A stretch of 64,000 nucleotides of DNA from positions 23,473,348 to 23,537,347 of the forward strand of contig NC_061870.1 of the NCBI RefSeq assembly GCF_907164915.1. Reading direction: 5' to 3'. Both the position numbers and the translations under genes were made by a program. Shown piece by piece: positions 19,705 to 32,395 of this stretch (the first letter of the stretch is position 1; each line of letters begins with the position of its first letter). The stretch comes from Impatiens glandulifera. Taxonomy: Eukaryota > Streptophyta > Magnoliopsida > Ericales > Balsaminaceae. The notes beneath the pieces are model-generated. The model was not told the DNA's origin, did not search any database, and saw only the letters and a program-made list of their open reading frames with translations.

Positions 19705-20627
19705 ATGGATGGTACTAAGAATAATCAAGACCCAGGAAACAGATCATCTGAAAGATCAGTCGAACCAGTCCGTTCAAGATGGACACCAAAACAAGAACAA
19801 ATAATGATACTAGAATCCATATTCAACAGTGGCATGGTTAACCCACCAAAAGAAGAAACCATCCGAATCAGAAAACTCCTCGAGAAATTCGGCGCCGTCG
19901 GAGATGCCAACGTCTTCTATTGGTTCCAAAACCGCCGTTCCCGTTCCCGTCGCCGCCAACGCCAAATCCAAACCGAACAACAAAAGAAATTAGAGAAGAC
20001 CCATTATAGTAATTATCAGACAGCTAATCCCGGACCAGCAATTCTATACGAAACGTCTCCGACAGTTCTTACCGGCGGTCCGTTTTCTGCCGGCTCATCG
20101 AGTATAAACAACTGCGGATTTGGAGTTGGGTTTGAAGATAATATATATGGTTATTCAGGTCAAAATCAAATGTTTAACTTTCCTGAAACAGAGCATAATT
20201 CGAACAATATCCCAATATCATATGCTATGGATATTTCAAATTCACTGTTTCATCATCATTCAGGTAGAATTGATTAAGTTAATTTCTGCATGGCTGTTTT
20301 AATGTCTTACAAATTATATTTGAATTATGTATGTATCATATGCAGGGTTGATAACAGTTTTCATAAATGGAATTCAAACTGATGTTCCAAATGGGATTAT
20401 TGATATGAAAACAATGTTTGGAGAAAATGGTATTTTAGTTCATTCATCTGGAATCACTGTCCCTTTCAATGAGTATGGATTTCTATTGCAGAGTTTACAG
20501 CATGGAGAAAGCTATTTCTTGGTAAATTCATCTTCTTTTTTCAGTTTTGAAATGTGATTTCGATAATATCTTTGAAGAATTTTATAGTCAAAATAATTTA
20601 TTGTTGTAGGTTTCAAGAGATTCTTAA
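19705..20627 (+). CDS. WOX11: WUSCHEL-related homeobox protein, WOX11/12 type (3 exons, 250 aa)
   Basis: Homeodomain transcription factor. Exons 19705-20263, 20346-20521 and 20610-20627; all introns are GT-AG and phases join cleanly. The homeodomain (about 23-88) has [54 protein letters not shown], which is diagnostic of the intermediate WOX clade and specifically WOX11/12. The C-terminus, after a Ser/Gly/Asn-rich linker, has the conserved [14 protein letters not shown] and [17 protein letters not shown], then [10 protein letters not shown], which ends in a tiny third exon coding only VSRDS. In Arabidopsis and rice, WOX11/12 act downstream of auxin to set root founder-cell fate and crown or adventitious roots. 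An in-frame upstream ATG at 19606 overlaps the TATA-like element and would add 33 atypical residues, so I start at MDGTKN. WOX11 versus WOX12 cannot be settled here. Confidence 0.93.
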
Positions 20628-22945
20628 GAGATGATTACAGATGAACCAACTGGTTTTCTTGAAGATGGTTTGGCAATGGCAGTGGGTCTGCAGAATAATA
20701 ATAATAATAATTTTATCTTTGTCACCTTCAAAACCAAGAAATGAATTAAATTATATTTATGTTTGTGAGGGGTAGGGCATGTATTAATATATATTAATAT
20801 ATATATTAATATGCATAAGATGTTATGAAATTCATTATGTTTGTTTGCTTGTTCTTTGAATTTGATAAGTGGATGGAAGTTGTTGAGGTTTTAATGATCA
20901 TTCATCTCTTTCTTTCTATCTCAAACCCTTAATTTTTTAATTAATTAATGGTATTATGATTTTGACATTTGGCAGTTAAACTTGCATGATCATTATAAAT
21001 GTTAAATTTTCTATATGATGCCAACATAATATAATAATAAACTTGCATGATTTTCAGTGGAGATATTTATTTATACATATATACATGAGATCACATGCAT
21101 GCTTTTGCTAAACGTTTGTTCGGATTATACAGATCAGTCCTCTTATTTTATTTTTTTGAAAAGTAAGCTGATTTGATTTAGGGCATTGAAGATTTTAGTT
21201 TTCTTGTGTTTGATGTCAAATGGTATTGTGAATCCGGTTTTATTCAATAGTAATCTTTAAACCTTGGGCAATTGTGTTGTTTCAATTTCTATAATTGTCC
21301 AAAATAGACAAATCGTTTATCAATGAGTTCATCTTTATTTTATTGATCATTCTCCGCATTATAAATGTTTTGGGATATCGAAATTAAGACATTTTTACTT
21401 CCCCTATTATAAAGTCATAAAAATCATGTTTAAGAGATTAAAAATTACAGGTTTAATTCTCATTAAGAATGTTTTATGTTGAAATTTGAGATTATGATTT
21501 TTGAAATTTTTGAAAAAAACTTTAAATAGTTTTCGCGTCAACCAAATTCTTTTGATAAACCCTCTTAATATGATTTATTGATAATCCACTCGCTACCTTA
21601 AAATATAAAAGGTTAGGTCTTTTATCGACCGTAGTCAAACTGTCTTTGATGAATATATATGTATCAAGATGATAACTAAAATATATATTATGTATTAACT
21701 AATTTAAATAAATATCATAGTTATAAAGTTATTTTATTTAATATTAAGATTCAACTTATATGGAGGATAAAAATCGATTAGTACAATCCGCGGGTAATAG
21801 TTTACTTACAAAAAAATACTTAATACTTTAGTTGTGACAAAATATTAAAATGACAAGAAGATATCGTCTTGTATTTAAAAATAAAAATATAACTAGAACC
21901 TTTAACAAGAACGGTATAAAAATGTCGATAAAACACTAATAACTATTAATTAATGTTAAACCCAACAACAATAAAATGATGCCTATAGTACCGTTATCTT
22001 AAAATGGAACAATATAAAGATAATTAAATTATACATATGCAATAAAGATTTATCAAAATGTTGTAAAATAATGCGTTAAGTTGGAAAATGATACTGTCCA
22101 ACTCTTTTTTTATAGATTATTTATTATAATAAAATAAGTGGAAATGTGGAATATAATGCAGAGCTTTTGTCCTATTATTATTGTAATTTTATATTATTTA
22201 AATATAAGTAGTTCACCATACATTGAATTTTAATTTTTCAATTTCTCAAAATTTTGCAAAGTAAAACAGTACATTGGAATTTGGAGAGAAAAGATGATTC
22301 TGCTCAACTTTGTTTACATATATATATATTTTAATGGAATAAGTGGAATGTATTGCAGAGTTTTTGTCCTATTGTTAATTGTAATTTTATATTATTTAAA
22401 TATAAGTCCATCTCATACATTGAATTTTAAATTTTCATTTTACATTTTAAAATTATTTTAAGAAACTTGGTGTAAAACTAAAGAAGACCGATCATACAAC
22501 CCAATCTTTTGAATTCTATGAATTTCTTTTGTTTTATTTATTTAACTTATTTGTTTTTAAGATGACATTTGATTTATATTCCTTACCTTATGATTTTTTA
22601 ATTAAAAATTTGTAGCTAAAATTATAACAAAAATGGTTTCAGTAGAAGTTCATAACTCGCCTGAAAAACTTTTATAGAAGAACAAAGCGCACCCAATTGG
22701 AGCTATAAATCAATTTTTTTTACATTTTTTAAATAATAATTTGCTTTTTATTTTTTACATTTAATATTTTAATTTAAACTCAATATTATTTCATTGTGTT
22801 TTTATCTCTTGTAATATTAGTTATATTAATATTTTATTTGTTTTAAATTGTCCAATGGATTCAACTTGATGACTTTAAGGAAATAAATTACTACTGATAT
22901 CAATATTTAATATATAATTAATTAAGTCTCAAAAATTACTAATGA

Positions 22946-23006
<61 letters not shown>

Positions 23007-24680
23007 GTCCCATAACCCTTCTTTTAAAATAATAATAATAATAATAATAATGAAAAAGAGTTTTAATTGATCAAATATTTCATAATTTGATTAACACATT
23101 ATAGTGTCAACGAAGATGGGTGTCCTAAGTGAAAAACAACTTATATTTTGGAGTTAGGTAGTTATATTTAGTGTTTTATTGAATAAATATAAATAGTATT
23201 ATTTTTAATAAAAATAACATATTTTAATTGATTAAATGATAAATTAATATATATAATAATTAATGACATAGGTATCAAACCTTATTGATACTATAAATTT
23301 TTATTTTTATGTGGATTGACATGAGAAGCATGACTATAGAAGTTTCAGGTTAAGTTATATTAGGAATTAAATTGTAATTTGAAATAAAAGTAACTATATA
23401 TGTCAATAATTTTATTTTATTTTTTTATAATTTTTTTTTTTTTTTTTGTAGAGAATGGTGTGTCGTTAAATGAGTAGAATTATAATTTAAAATTTTAAAA
23501 ATTTCTCTCTATTCTTATATTTTTATTCCACTAATTTGTTTAAGGAGGTAAGTAAATCACTTAAACCATTCAAATCGGTCAAATCGAATTCATTATGGTT
23601 TCATTGATTACAATAGTTCAACTGAAACTGTTCAAATCGTCAAACAAACCAAATGTTTAAAAAAATATATTTAAATAAGATGTGAACAAAAGTTAAACAT
23701 TAAAACGACAATGATGAGTGATGTATTATAACTATTATGTCATAACACACATTTAAACTAATAAAAATGAGAGAATGTAATTAATTTAAATAGTTGTTAT
23801 TAGACTATCAAAAAAAATATTAGTAGTAATAGTAAACTTTAATTTTAAAAGTGTTAGATTTATTTTTAATGTGATGTTTAATATAAAATTATTCTTAAAA
23901 TAAGGTATTTATGTTTTGGAAATTATGTTAATGATTCATGTATTGTATTTTATTCATAATATTTGTATTTGTTCATATACATTCTATTGATATATATTTA
24001 ATTTATTTAAACAAAATTGTCAACGAAATAAATCGGTCAAACTGATTTTCTAACCGTTCAAATTGAACCGATTGAACCAATTAAATTGTCCCAATTAAAT
24101 CGTCTGACAATTTAATGTAGTAAATGACTTCTTGAATATTTATTTCGGTTAATAAACCCGTCAAACTAAATTAATTGTACCTCACATTTAATGACATATG
24201 ATTCATTCAAATAAAAAAATCAAAATATTTAATTAATAGTTTATTTATCACACTACTTAGATTATTATAAAAAATATTTTTTAATTATTCTTCGTTATCC
24301 TTAAGACCTAATATTTTATTTATTTTTATCTATTTATGTTAAATAAAAAGTATTAATTATTTTTATAAATAATTGTAAATTTTTTATTATTCAAAAATAA
24401 CTTTTTTTATTTTTATAATATTAATACACAAAATTATAAATATAATTTAATAATTACACGTAGTTATTAAATTTTAATCTTTAATAGTAATAATAATAAT
24501 TTTTAATTTTTAATAGTAAAAATAATTATTCGAATTTTGATAGGAATATGTATTCTTCAAAACAAAATATTTTCCCAACTAATTGAGTATAAGAGATAAA
24601 CAAAACAAAATTAAATTAAAACGACAATTCAAGACAAGTTTTAGTGTGAAAAAAACCTCTCTTCAAATCAAGAGTATAAA
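20628..24680. other. intergenic, AT-rich, no gene seen
   Basis: WOX 3' UTR and then about 4 kb of AT-rich DNA without a credible ORF. 22140-22220 and 22340-22440 share a phrase (AGTGGAATGT, TTTTGTCCTATT, ATATTATTTAAATATAAGT), an approximately 200-bp tandem duplication. 23560-23640 and 24010-24120 are rich in short AAATCGGTCAAAT/AACCGATTGAACC words and look like the ends of an old transposon of unknown class. Confidence 0.5.
22949..23052. repeat. (AT)n and (AAT)n microsatellites
   Basis: An uninterrupted (AT)n run covers about 22949-23001. After a short gap an (AAT)n run covers about 23028-23052. Confidence 0.9.
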
Positions 24681-24686
24681 ATCACG

Positions 24687-24975
24687 GGACCTGAACATGG
24701 TAAAACCGAAAGTTTTTGGAATAACTTTCGCAATTAATCAACTCCCAACACTTAGATTTTTTTTTTTGATTTTTTGGGAATGTCAAAACCGAGAGTTATT
24801 TGCATAACTTTCGGTACTAATTAGTAAAACCGAAAGTTTTATACACCTCTCGGAATCTATTTTTCAATAACGAAAGATTTGTTCCTCTCGGGATCAATTA
24901 GGAGAGTTTTATAAAACCTTCGGTAATTTCTGTCGGTAAAAGTCATTTTTTTACCAGTGACAGGACCTGAACATG
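24687..24975. mobile_element. small MITE-like element with 13-bp flanking direct repeats
   Basis: The 13-mer GGACCTGAACATG occurs at 24687-24699 and 24963-24975. The roughly 260 bp between them has several copies of AACCGAAAGTT / CTTTCGGT words in both orientations. It ends with TTTTTTACCAGTG, the complement of a CACTGGTAAAAAA end typical of CACTA-type elements; the left edge CATGGTAAAAC is a degenerate partner. The long direct repeat is not a normal CACTA target duplication (3 bp), so class is uncertain. Confidence 0.5.
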
Positions 24976-25152
24976 TCACTTAACAATCTACTATTATCAA
25001 CAATGTTACACTCTACATATAACCAAACTAGAGTTTAATCAATTGCATCAAGGTCATACAAATCTTGATAAATAACAACAAAGACAAGAAAGAGCAAGAT
25101 CAACCAACCTTATCAATTCTGGAATTTTAGTTTCTCTTATATTGACTTAGAA

Positions 25153-25160
25153 GTTTCAGA
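25153..25160. repeat. hAT target site duplication, left copy
   Basis: GTTTCAGA lies immediately before the TAGGGGTGAGCA end at 25161. ATTTCAGA lies immediately after the complementary end at 32651-32658. Seven of eight bases match; an 8-bp duplication is the hAT signature. Confidence 0.75.
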
Positions 25161-26689
25161 TAGGGGTGAGCAAGTGCGGGTAAACACAACCCGTATTACC
25201 CCGCACATATTCAACTCAAATTAAATTTAGTCAACCTATTATGGGTTAGATATGAGTTGGCTAACCCAAACTAAAATTTGATTTTTTAACACATTTACAA
25301 CATTTTTGACTCTTCAAGATATTTTTGGCACGTTAACACATATTTTACTATTTAACAATTATTTGATTTATTTTGCCCAGTTTAATATGTTTTTGACTCG
25401 GTCAATATTTTTTTAACCCGTTTAACCAATATTTGACTTGTTTTGACCCGCTTAACAAGTATTTAACTTGTTTCGATCTATTTAATACGTTTTTAGCCCG
25501 TTTAACACACTTTTGGCCCGTTTAACATACTTTTGACCCATTTAACACACTTTTGAAGTATTACCACATTTTGGTTCATTTAACACGTTTATGAAATGTT
25601 TAATATGTCTTTTTATCCGTTTAACATATTTTTGTTTTTTTTTAAATATTTTGATATTTTAATTAATAAATTACTTGATGAAATAATAGGTGGAATGAAT
25701 AAATAAGACCTTGATTATGGTAAATTTTATTTTTTAAAATCAACTCGATATTAAAGAGATGTGTTATTTATTGTTTATATGTTTTAACAATTGTGATTAG
25801 TTTTTTCTATAACTAAACTGTATCCAATAAATATATTAATAATAAGTTTTTTAAAAAAAAAATTATCCCCACTTGAATATTGTATGTTCATCGTTTGTTT
25901 TCCTTTATTAAGTAAGGAGAGAGATCAAATCTATATATATCTAATGACGCTTAATTTAAAATGTTGTAGGTGTAATACACGCTCTTTCCATAATCATCCA
26001 GGTAATTTCTCTTTCCTAATTTATTAATCTTAATTATTTTCTCTCTCCTAATATATATATACATATTTATATATATAAATTTCTTTTTTAATATATATAT
26101 ATTTCATTATTTTTTTCTCTCCTTACTATATATATTTATATTTTTTTTCACACTAATAATATAAAATATTTTTTTATCAATAATTTTTATATTAAAATAT
26201 ATAATATTACCTAACATATTTATTTTTATATTTAATAATAACAATATATATAATAATGCTTAATGTATTAATATGAAGGTTTATATACAAATTTATCATA
26301 TATTAATAAATATTTATTTAAATAATTTATTAAATTAACAATAAAAATTCATTATAATTTACCGTTACTTATCTTCTACTCTATTTTTCTTAATTAAATT
26401 ATATTAATATTAATTCAAATTTTTCATTAAATATTAATTATAAAACTTTTAACAAAAAAAAACCGTATAATAAAATATTAATTATAAAACCTCCAATAAC
26501 ATGAATTCTCATTAATGAGAATATTAATTATAAAACCTTTGCAATTAAACTAATTAAATTAGACTTTTCATTTTCTCCACCCAAATATTCTTTTTACTTA
26601 TAAATAATATTAGATATTCACAAACTTACTAACATTTTCTCCCTCCTCTCTCTTACTTTTTTTTTCTTAAAAATTTTGTTTGCATGGTT

Positions 26690-26857
26690 AAAACAGATAT
26701 AAGGAGGGGAGATATTTGTTGAGCACGATTGGAGTCCTCCGATTCTGGCCAATTATAATGAATTATATTGGAAAATGCGTGTAAAGTTTCAGATAACAAC
26801 CATAAAGATTGCATCTTTGAAAGGGAGAAGGTTTGGCAATAATCCACAAATCAGGTA
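26690..26857 (+). pseudogene. BAHD acyltransferase fragment, copy A
   Basis: Copy of the segment that in the longest version (30755-31190) encodes NYIGNCIKFQIATIKVASLKG. Here the DNA has one extra base after the TGC codon (TGCGTGTAAAG), so the frame is lost. It ends in a GGCAATAATCCACAAATCAG tail. The shorter copies share this extra base, so they descend from a common mutated unit. Confidence 0.7.
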
Positions 26858-26924
26858 ATTTCTCTTCCCTACTTTAAAATGTTGTAGGTGTAATACAAGT
26901 TTTTTCCATAATCATACACATCCG

Positions 26925-27032
26925 AGGCCAATTATAATGAATTATATTGGAAAATGTGTGTAAAGTTTCAGATAACAACCATAAAGATTGCATCTTTGAA
27001 AGGGAGAAGGTTTGGCAATAATCCACAAATCA
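26925..27032 (+). pseudogene. BAHD acyltransferase fragment, copy B
   Basis: Shorter copy, starting at GGCCAATTATAATGAATTAT and reaching the CCACAAATCAG tail. It lies only about 80 bp after copy A, from which it is separated by a TTAAAATGTTGTAGGTGTAA segment also found near the Helitron start. Confidence 0.65.
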
Positions 27033-27664
27033 GGTAATTTCTCTTCCCTAATTTAAAATGTTGTAGGTGTAATACAAGTTTTTTCCATAATCATACACAA
27101 ATCAGATAATTTCTCTTCCCTAATTTATTAATCTTAATTATTTTCTCTCTCCTAATATATATATACATATTTATATATATAAATTTCTTTTCTAATATAT
27201 ATATATTTCAGTATTTTTTTCTCTTCTTACTATATATATTTATATTTTTTTTTCACAATAATAATATAAAATATTTTTTTATCAATATTTTTTATATTAA
27301 AATATATAATATTACATAACATATTTATTTTTATATTTAATAATAACAATATATATAATAATGCTTAATGTATTAATACGAAGATTTATATACAAATTCA
27401 TCATATATTAATAAATATTTATTTATATGATTTATTAAATTAACAATAAAAATTCATTATAATTTACAGTTACTTATCTTCTACTCTATTTTTCTTAATT
27501 AAATTATATTTATATATATCTAATGACGCTTAATTTAAATTGTTGTAGATGTAATACAGGCTCTTTCCATAATCATCCATAATTGTGGCAATAATCCACA
27601 AATCAGGTAATTTCTCTTCCCTAATTTAAAATGTTGTAGGTGTAATACAAGTTTTTTCCATAAT

Positions 27665-27790
27665 CATACACATCCAATTCTGGCCAATTATAATGAATTA
27701 TATTGGAAAATGTGTGTAAAGTTTCAGATAACAACCATAAAGATTGCATCTTTGAAAGGGAGAAGGTTCGGCAATAATCCACAAATCAGG
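27665..27790 (+). pseudogene. BAHD acyltransferase fragment, copy C
   Basis: Copy with the TTCTGGCCAATTATAATG opening and the same extra base in the TGC context. A separate scrap of the tail (GGCAATAATCCACAAATCAG) lies upstream at about 27587. Confidence 0.65.
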
Positions 27791-28539
27791 TAATTTCTCT
27801 TCCCTAATTTAAAATGTTGTAGATGTAATACACGCTCTTTCCATAATCATCCATAATTAAGGTAATTTTTCTTCCCTAATTTATTAATCTTAATTATTTT
27901 CTCTCTCCTAATATATATATACATATTTATATATATATAAAAAAAATTTAATATATATATATTTCATTATTTTTTTCTCTTCTTACTATATATATTTATA
28001 TTTTTTTTCACACTAATAATATAAAATATTTTTTTATCAATAATTTTTATATTAAAATATATAATATTACCTAACATATTTATTTTTATATTTAATAATA
28101 ACAATATATATAATAATGCTTAATGTATTAATATGAAGGTTTATATACAAATTCATCATATATTAATAAATATTTATTTAAATAATTTATTAAATTAACA
28201 ATAAAAATTCATTATAATTTACCGTTACTTATCTTCTACTCTATTTTTCTTAATTAAATTATATTAATATTAATTCAAATTTTTCATTAAATATTAATTA
28301 TAAAACTTTTAACAAAAAAAAACGTATAATAAAATATTAATTATAAAACCTCCAATAACATGAATTCTCATTAATGAGAATATTAATTATAAAACCTTTG
28401 CAAAATTAAATTAGACTTTTTATTTTCTCCACCCAAATATTCTTTTTACTTATAAATAATATTAGATATTTAATAATCTTAGATTACAAACTCTCTCTTA
28501 CTTTTTTTTCTTAAAAATTTTGTTTGCATGGTTAAAGCA

Positions 28540-28648
28540 GATATAGGGAGGGAAGATATTTGTTGAGCACGATTGGATCCTCTGATTCTATTCTGGTCAA
28601 TTATATTAATTATATTGGAAAATGCGTGTAAAGTTTCAGATAACAATA
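28540..28648 (+). pseudogene. BAHD acyltransferase fragment, copy D (truncated)
   Basis: Begins with GATATAGGGAGGGAAGATAT and runs through TTGAGCACGATTGGATCCTC to GTTTCAGATAACAATA. It then breaks off into the AT-rich block, so its 3' half is deleted. Confidence 0.65.
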
Positions 28649-29109
28649 TATATAATAATTATTAATCTTAATTATTTTCTCTCTCCTAATATATATATAC
28701 ATATTTATATATATAAATTTCTTTTCTAATATATATATATTTCAGTATTTTTTTCTCTTCTTACTATATATATATTTATATTTTTTTTTCACACTAATAA
28801 TATAAAATATTTTTTTATCAATATTTTTTTATTAAAATATATAATATTACATAACATATTTATTTTTATATTTAATAATAACAATATATATAATAATGCT
28901 TAATGTATTAATATTTATTTATATGATTTATAAATTAACAATAAAAAATCATTATAATTTATCGTTACTTATCTTCTACACTATTTTTCTTAATTAAATT
29001 ATATTAATATTAATTCAAAATTTTTAGATATTTAATAATCTTAGATTACAAGCACTAACATTTTCTCCCTCCTCTCTCTTATTTTTTTTTCTTAAAAATT
29101 TTGTTTGCA

Positions 29110-29292
29110 TGATTAAAGCAGATATAGGGAGGGAGATATTTGTTGAGTACGATTGGATCGATTGGATCCTTCGATTCTATTCAGGTCAATTATATTGAAT
29201 TATATTGGAAAATGCGTGTAAAGTTTCAGATAACAACCATAAAGATTGCATCTTTGAGAGGGAGAAGGTTTGGCAATGATCCACAAATCAGG
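29110..29292 (+). pseudogene. BAHD acyltransferase fragment, copy E
   Basis: Full-length short copy (GATATAGGGAGGGAGATATT to CCACAAATCAG), with a small duplication ATTGGATCGATTGGATC near 29150. Confidence 0.65.
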
Positions 29293-29911
29293 TAATTTCT
29301 CTTCCCTAATTTATTTATTTTAATTATTTTCTCTCTCATAATATATATATATATACATATTTATATATATAAATTTCTTTCCTATTATATATATTTCAGT
29401 ATTTTTTTTCTCACCTTATTATATATATTTATATTTTTTTTCAAACTAATAATATAAAATATTTTTTTATCAATAATTTTTATATTAAAAGATATAATAT
29501 TACATAACATATTTATTTTTATGTTTAATAATAATAATATATATAATAATGCTTAATGTATTAATATGGAGGTTTATATACAAACTCATCATATATTAAT
29601 AAATATTTATTTATTTTTATATATAATAACGTTTATATGATTTATTATATTAACCATACAAATTCACTATAATTTCCAGTTATTTTCTCTCTTACTCTAT
29701 TTTTCTTAATTAAATTATATTAATATTAATTCAAAATTTTCATTAAATATTAATTATAAAACCCTCAACAAAAACTTATAATAAAATATTAATTATAAAA
29801 CCTCCAAAAACAACAGAATTCTCATTAATTTAACATTAAATATTAAATATAAAACATTTACAATTAAACCAATTAAATCAGACTTTTCATACCGAGAATA
29901 TTCAACTCGAA

Positions 29912-30066
29912 GTCCCCATAGATTATTGAGCACGATTGGATCCTCCGATTCGGGCCAATTACATTGGAAACTGCGTAAAATTTCAGATAGCAACGATAAA
30001 GGTTGCATCTTCGAAAAAGTTTCATCTTCGAAACGGGAGAAGGTTTGGCAATGATCCACAGATCAG
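29912..30066 (+). pseudogene. BAHD acyltransferase fragment, copy F
   Basis: Closer to copy G than the others: it has CCAATTACATTGGAAACTGCG and a duplicated short stretch (TTCATCTTCGAAA). It ends in ATCCACAGATCAG. Confidence 0.65.
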
Positions 30067-30754
30067 TTAATTTCTCCTACCTAATTTATTTATCTTAATT
30101 ATTTTCTCTCCTAATATATATACACATATTTATATATATAAATTTCTTTCCTAATATATATATATATATATATATATTTCAGTATTTTTTTCTCTCCTTA
30201 TCACATATATTTATATTTTTTTTCACACTAATAATATAAAATATTTTTTTATCAATAATTTTTATATTAAAATATATTATATTATATAACATATTTTTTT
30301 TATATTTAATAATAACAATATATATAATAATGCTTAATGTATTAATATGGAGGTTTATATACAAACTCATCATATATTAATAAATATTTATTTATTTTTA
30401 TATATAATAACGTTTATATAATTTATTAAATTAACAATAAAAATTCAGTATAATTTGTTTATATGATTTATTAAATTAATAATAAAAATTCAGTATAATT
30501 TATAGTTACTTTCTCTCCTACTCTATTTTTCTTAATTAAATTATTTTTATAATAAAATATTAATTATAAAATCTCCAACAACATAAATTCTCATTAATTT
30601 AACATTATAAAACCTTTGCAATTAAATCAGCCTTTTCATTTTCTCCAACCAAATATTTTCTCTCTTACTTCTTTTCTTAAAAATTTTGCTTGTATGGTTA
30701 AAGCAGATGTGGGAGATATTACAATCGAGAATATTCAACTCGGAGTACCTATGG

Positions 30755-31190
30755 ATTGTTGAGCACGATTGGATCCTCCGATTCTGGCCAAATTACATTG
30801 GAAACTGCATAAAGTTTCAGATAGCAACGATAAAGGTTGCATCTTTGAAAGGGGAGAAGGTTTGGCGATGACGATGGCATCGACTGCGATTCTAGAGGCG
30901 ATTGTAAGATCGGCTTAAGGAGTTGTGAAGGGGGTAGAGAACTGGTTATCTGATGCATGGTTATTTGATGCGGATTCAGCCTTTGTCGGTCCAAAATTGT
31001 ATGGCATTAGTGGGTTGCCGCGTTTTGAGTTGTATGAGACGGATTTTGGATGGAGCCAGTCGGTGAAGGTGGAGATGGTTTCCATTGACACTGCTAGAGT
31101 TTTCTCTCCTCTGTGATGCTAGAGATGACGACGGGATTGTTTTTAATAAACATAAGATTGAAGTCAATCTTCCGAGAAAGGCTTGAGGAT
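30755..31190 (+). pseudogene. captured BAHD acyltransferase gene fragment, longest copy (C-terminal third)
   Basis: Frames on + give, in order, DPPILA, then PNYIGNCIKFQIATIKVASLKG, then MASTAILEAIVRSA, stop, GVVKGVENWLSDAW, then LPRFELYETDFGWS followed by VKVEMVSID, a frameshift after FSP, and RDDDGIVFNKHKIEV. This matches the C-terminal third of BAHD acyltransferases, most like anthocyanin or phenolic-glucoside malonyltransferases. These have PPxPxNYFGNC, then GxENW, and the structural motif DFGWG, here DFGWS. The HxxxD catalytic motif lies upstream in the family and is not present. At least two stops and two frame slips make it a pseudogene. It would be the parental or least shortened copy of the repeated segments A-F. 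Confidence 0.75.
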
Positions 31191-32395
31191 ATTGGTAATA
31201 TTTAATAATTTAATCCTCCAACTTATTATTATTGTAGTTTATGGATTTTGTATTATCCTAAATAAATTTTATATAAGAAACTTCTTTTCTGTTTCTTATT
31301 TTGGTCCTTTGTTTAATGGAAATATATATATATATATTAATTAGGTTGTATTTTTTCAATTTTTTTAGTTCAAATAAATTGTTTTTTTTAATCTATTTTA
31401 ATGTCTTATTTAGATTTTTAAAACGTGTTTATATATTAAATTAAATTTTATTAAGGAAGAACATCAACTTCAAAAGTTGTTGAACATGTATTTTTTCAAT
31501 TTTTTATCAAATAAATTGTTTTTTATTATTGTTTAATATTTTATTGTCTTAATTAGATTGTTAAAAATACAAACAAATTTGGAGATACTCGAATGACAAT
31601 TTATTAGGACGAAAAGGACAAAAGATTTAGTTTCTATTTTTTATTTTACATTCTCTAATTTCGTTTAGTGGAAGTTGTTTTTTATTAATATATAATTCAA
31701 CTTGTCTTATTTTTTCGATAATATATGATATCTTAAACTATTGTCTTTCAATTTTTATATATGATCTTTTAAAATTATAAAATAATTCATATTGAATAAT
31801 CTATTTTAACTTAATTTTTTTATTTTGTTTTCAATAGTTTAAATAAATAGTAAAATTAGTTGTCTTTCATAATTAATTTTATATAAATATATTTTCCTCA
31901 CAAAAAATTTTCCCACTATTTATATATATATATATATTTATATATATATGACTATTAATTCAAAAAAAACACCACTAAATTTACATTAAAAAAAATCATT
32001 ATTTAATATTAAAAAAAAATTATAAAAATAAAAAAAATATTACAAATTTATGTTTATATATATATAAAAATATTTGATTCATAAAAGTTTGTTTCATAAT
32101 TTTTTTCCATATATATATAAATAGTAAACGATCCACCAAAGATTATAAGAATTGTTCGGATAAAAAATTTCGAAATAGAAAACTTGATCCGACTAAATAA
32201 GATGTCATATCAAACAAAATATAACATAAACTCAAATCTAAGTAATTTAAAAAAATATGACACTCCAGTGCTAAAAAAAGTCATTGAAGAGCCAAAAGAA
32301 AATGTTTTTTCAACCTCTCTGCAACTTTATTTTGAAAAAAATAGAAGTAACTTGGATGAAATATTTTATAATTGATAATTATGTAAGAATATTTT
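31191..32395. other. Helitron 3' portion, AT-rich
   Basis: AT-rich DNA with TTTTTCAATTTTTTA-type duplications around 31350 and 31490 and several TA runs. An open frame at 32184-32375 (63 codons, MSYQTKYNINSNLSNL) has no recognisable similarity, and I do not call it a gene. Confidence 0.5.

Larger units (their letters stand above)
26034..30700. repeat. large tandem blocks inside the Helitron, 6 copies
   Basis: A block that opens with TTATTTTCTCTCTCCTAATA and continues through shared AT-rich text (ACATATTTATATATATAAATT, TCAATAATTTTTATATTAAAA, ATAATGCTTAATGTATTAAT) starts at about 26034, 27137, 27894, 28669, 29321 and 30096. Spacings are about 1100, 760, 775, 650 and 775 bp. Each block is followed by a copy, whole or partial, of the BAHD-derived segment. 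Copies differ by indels and substitutions, so the array is not brand new. Confidence 0.85.
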
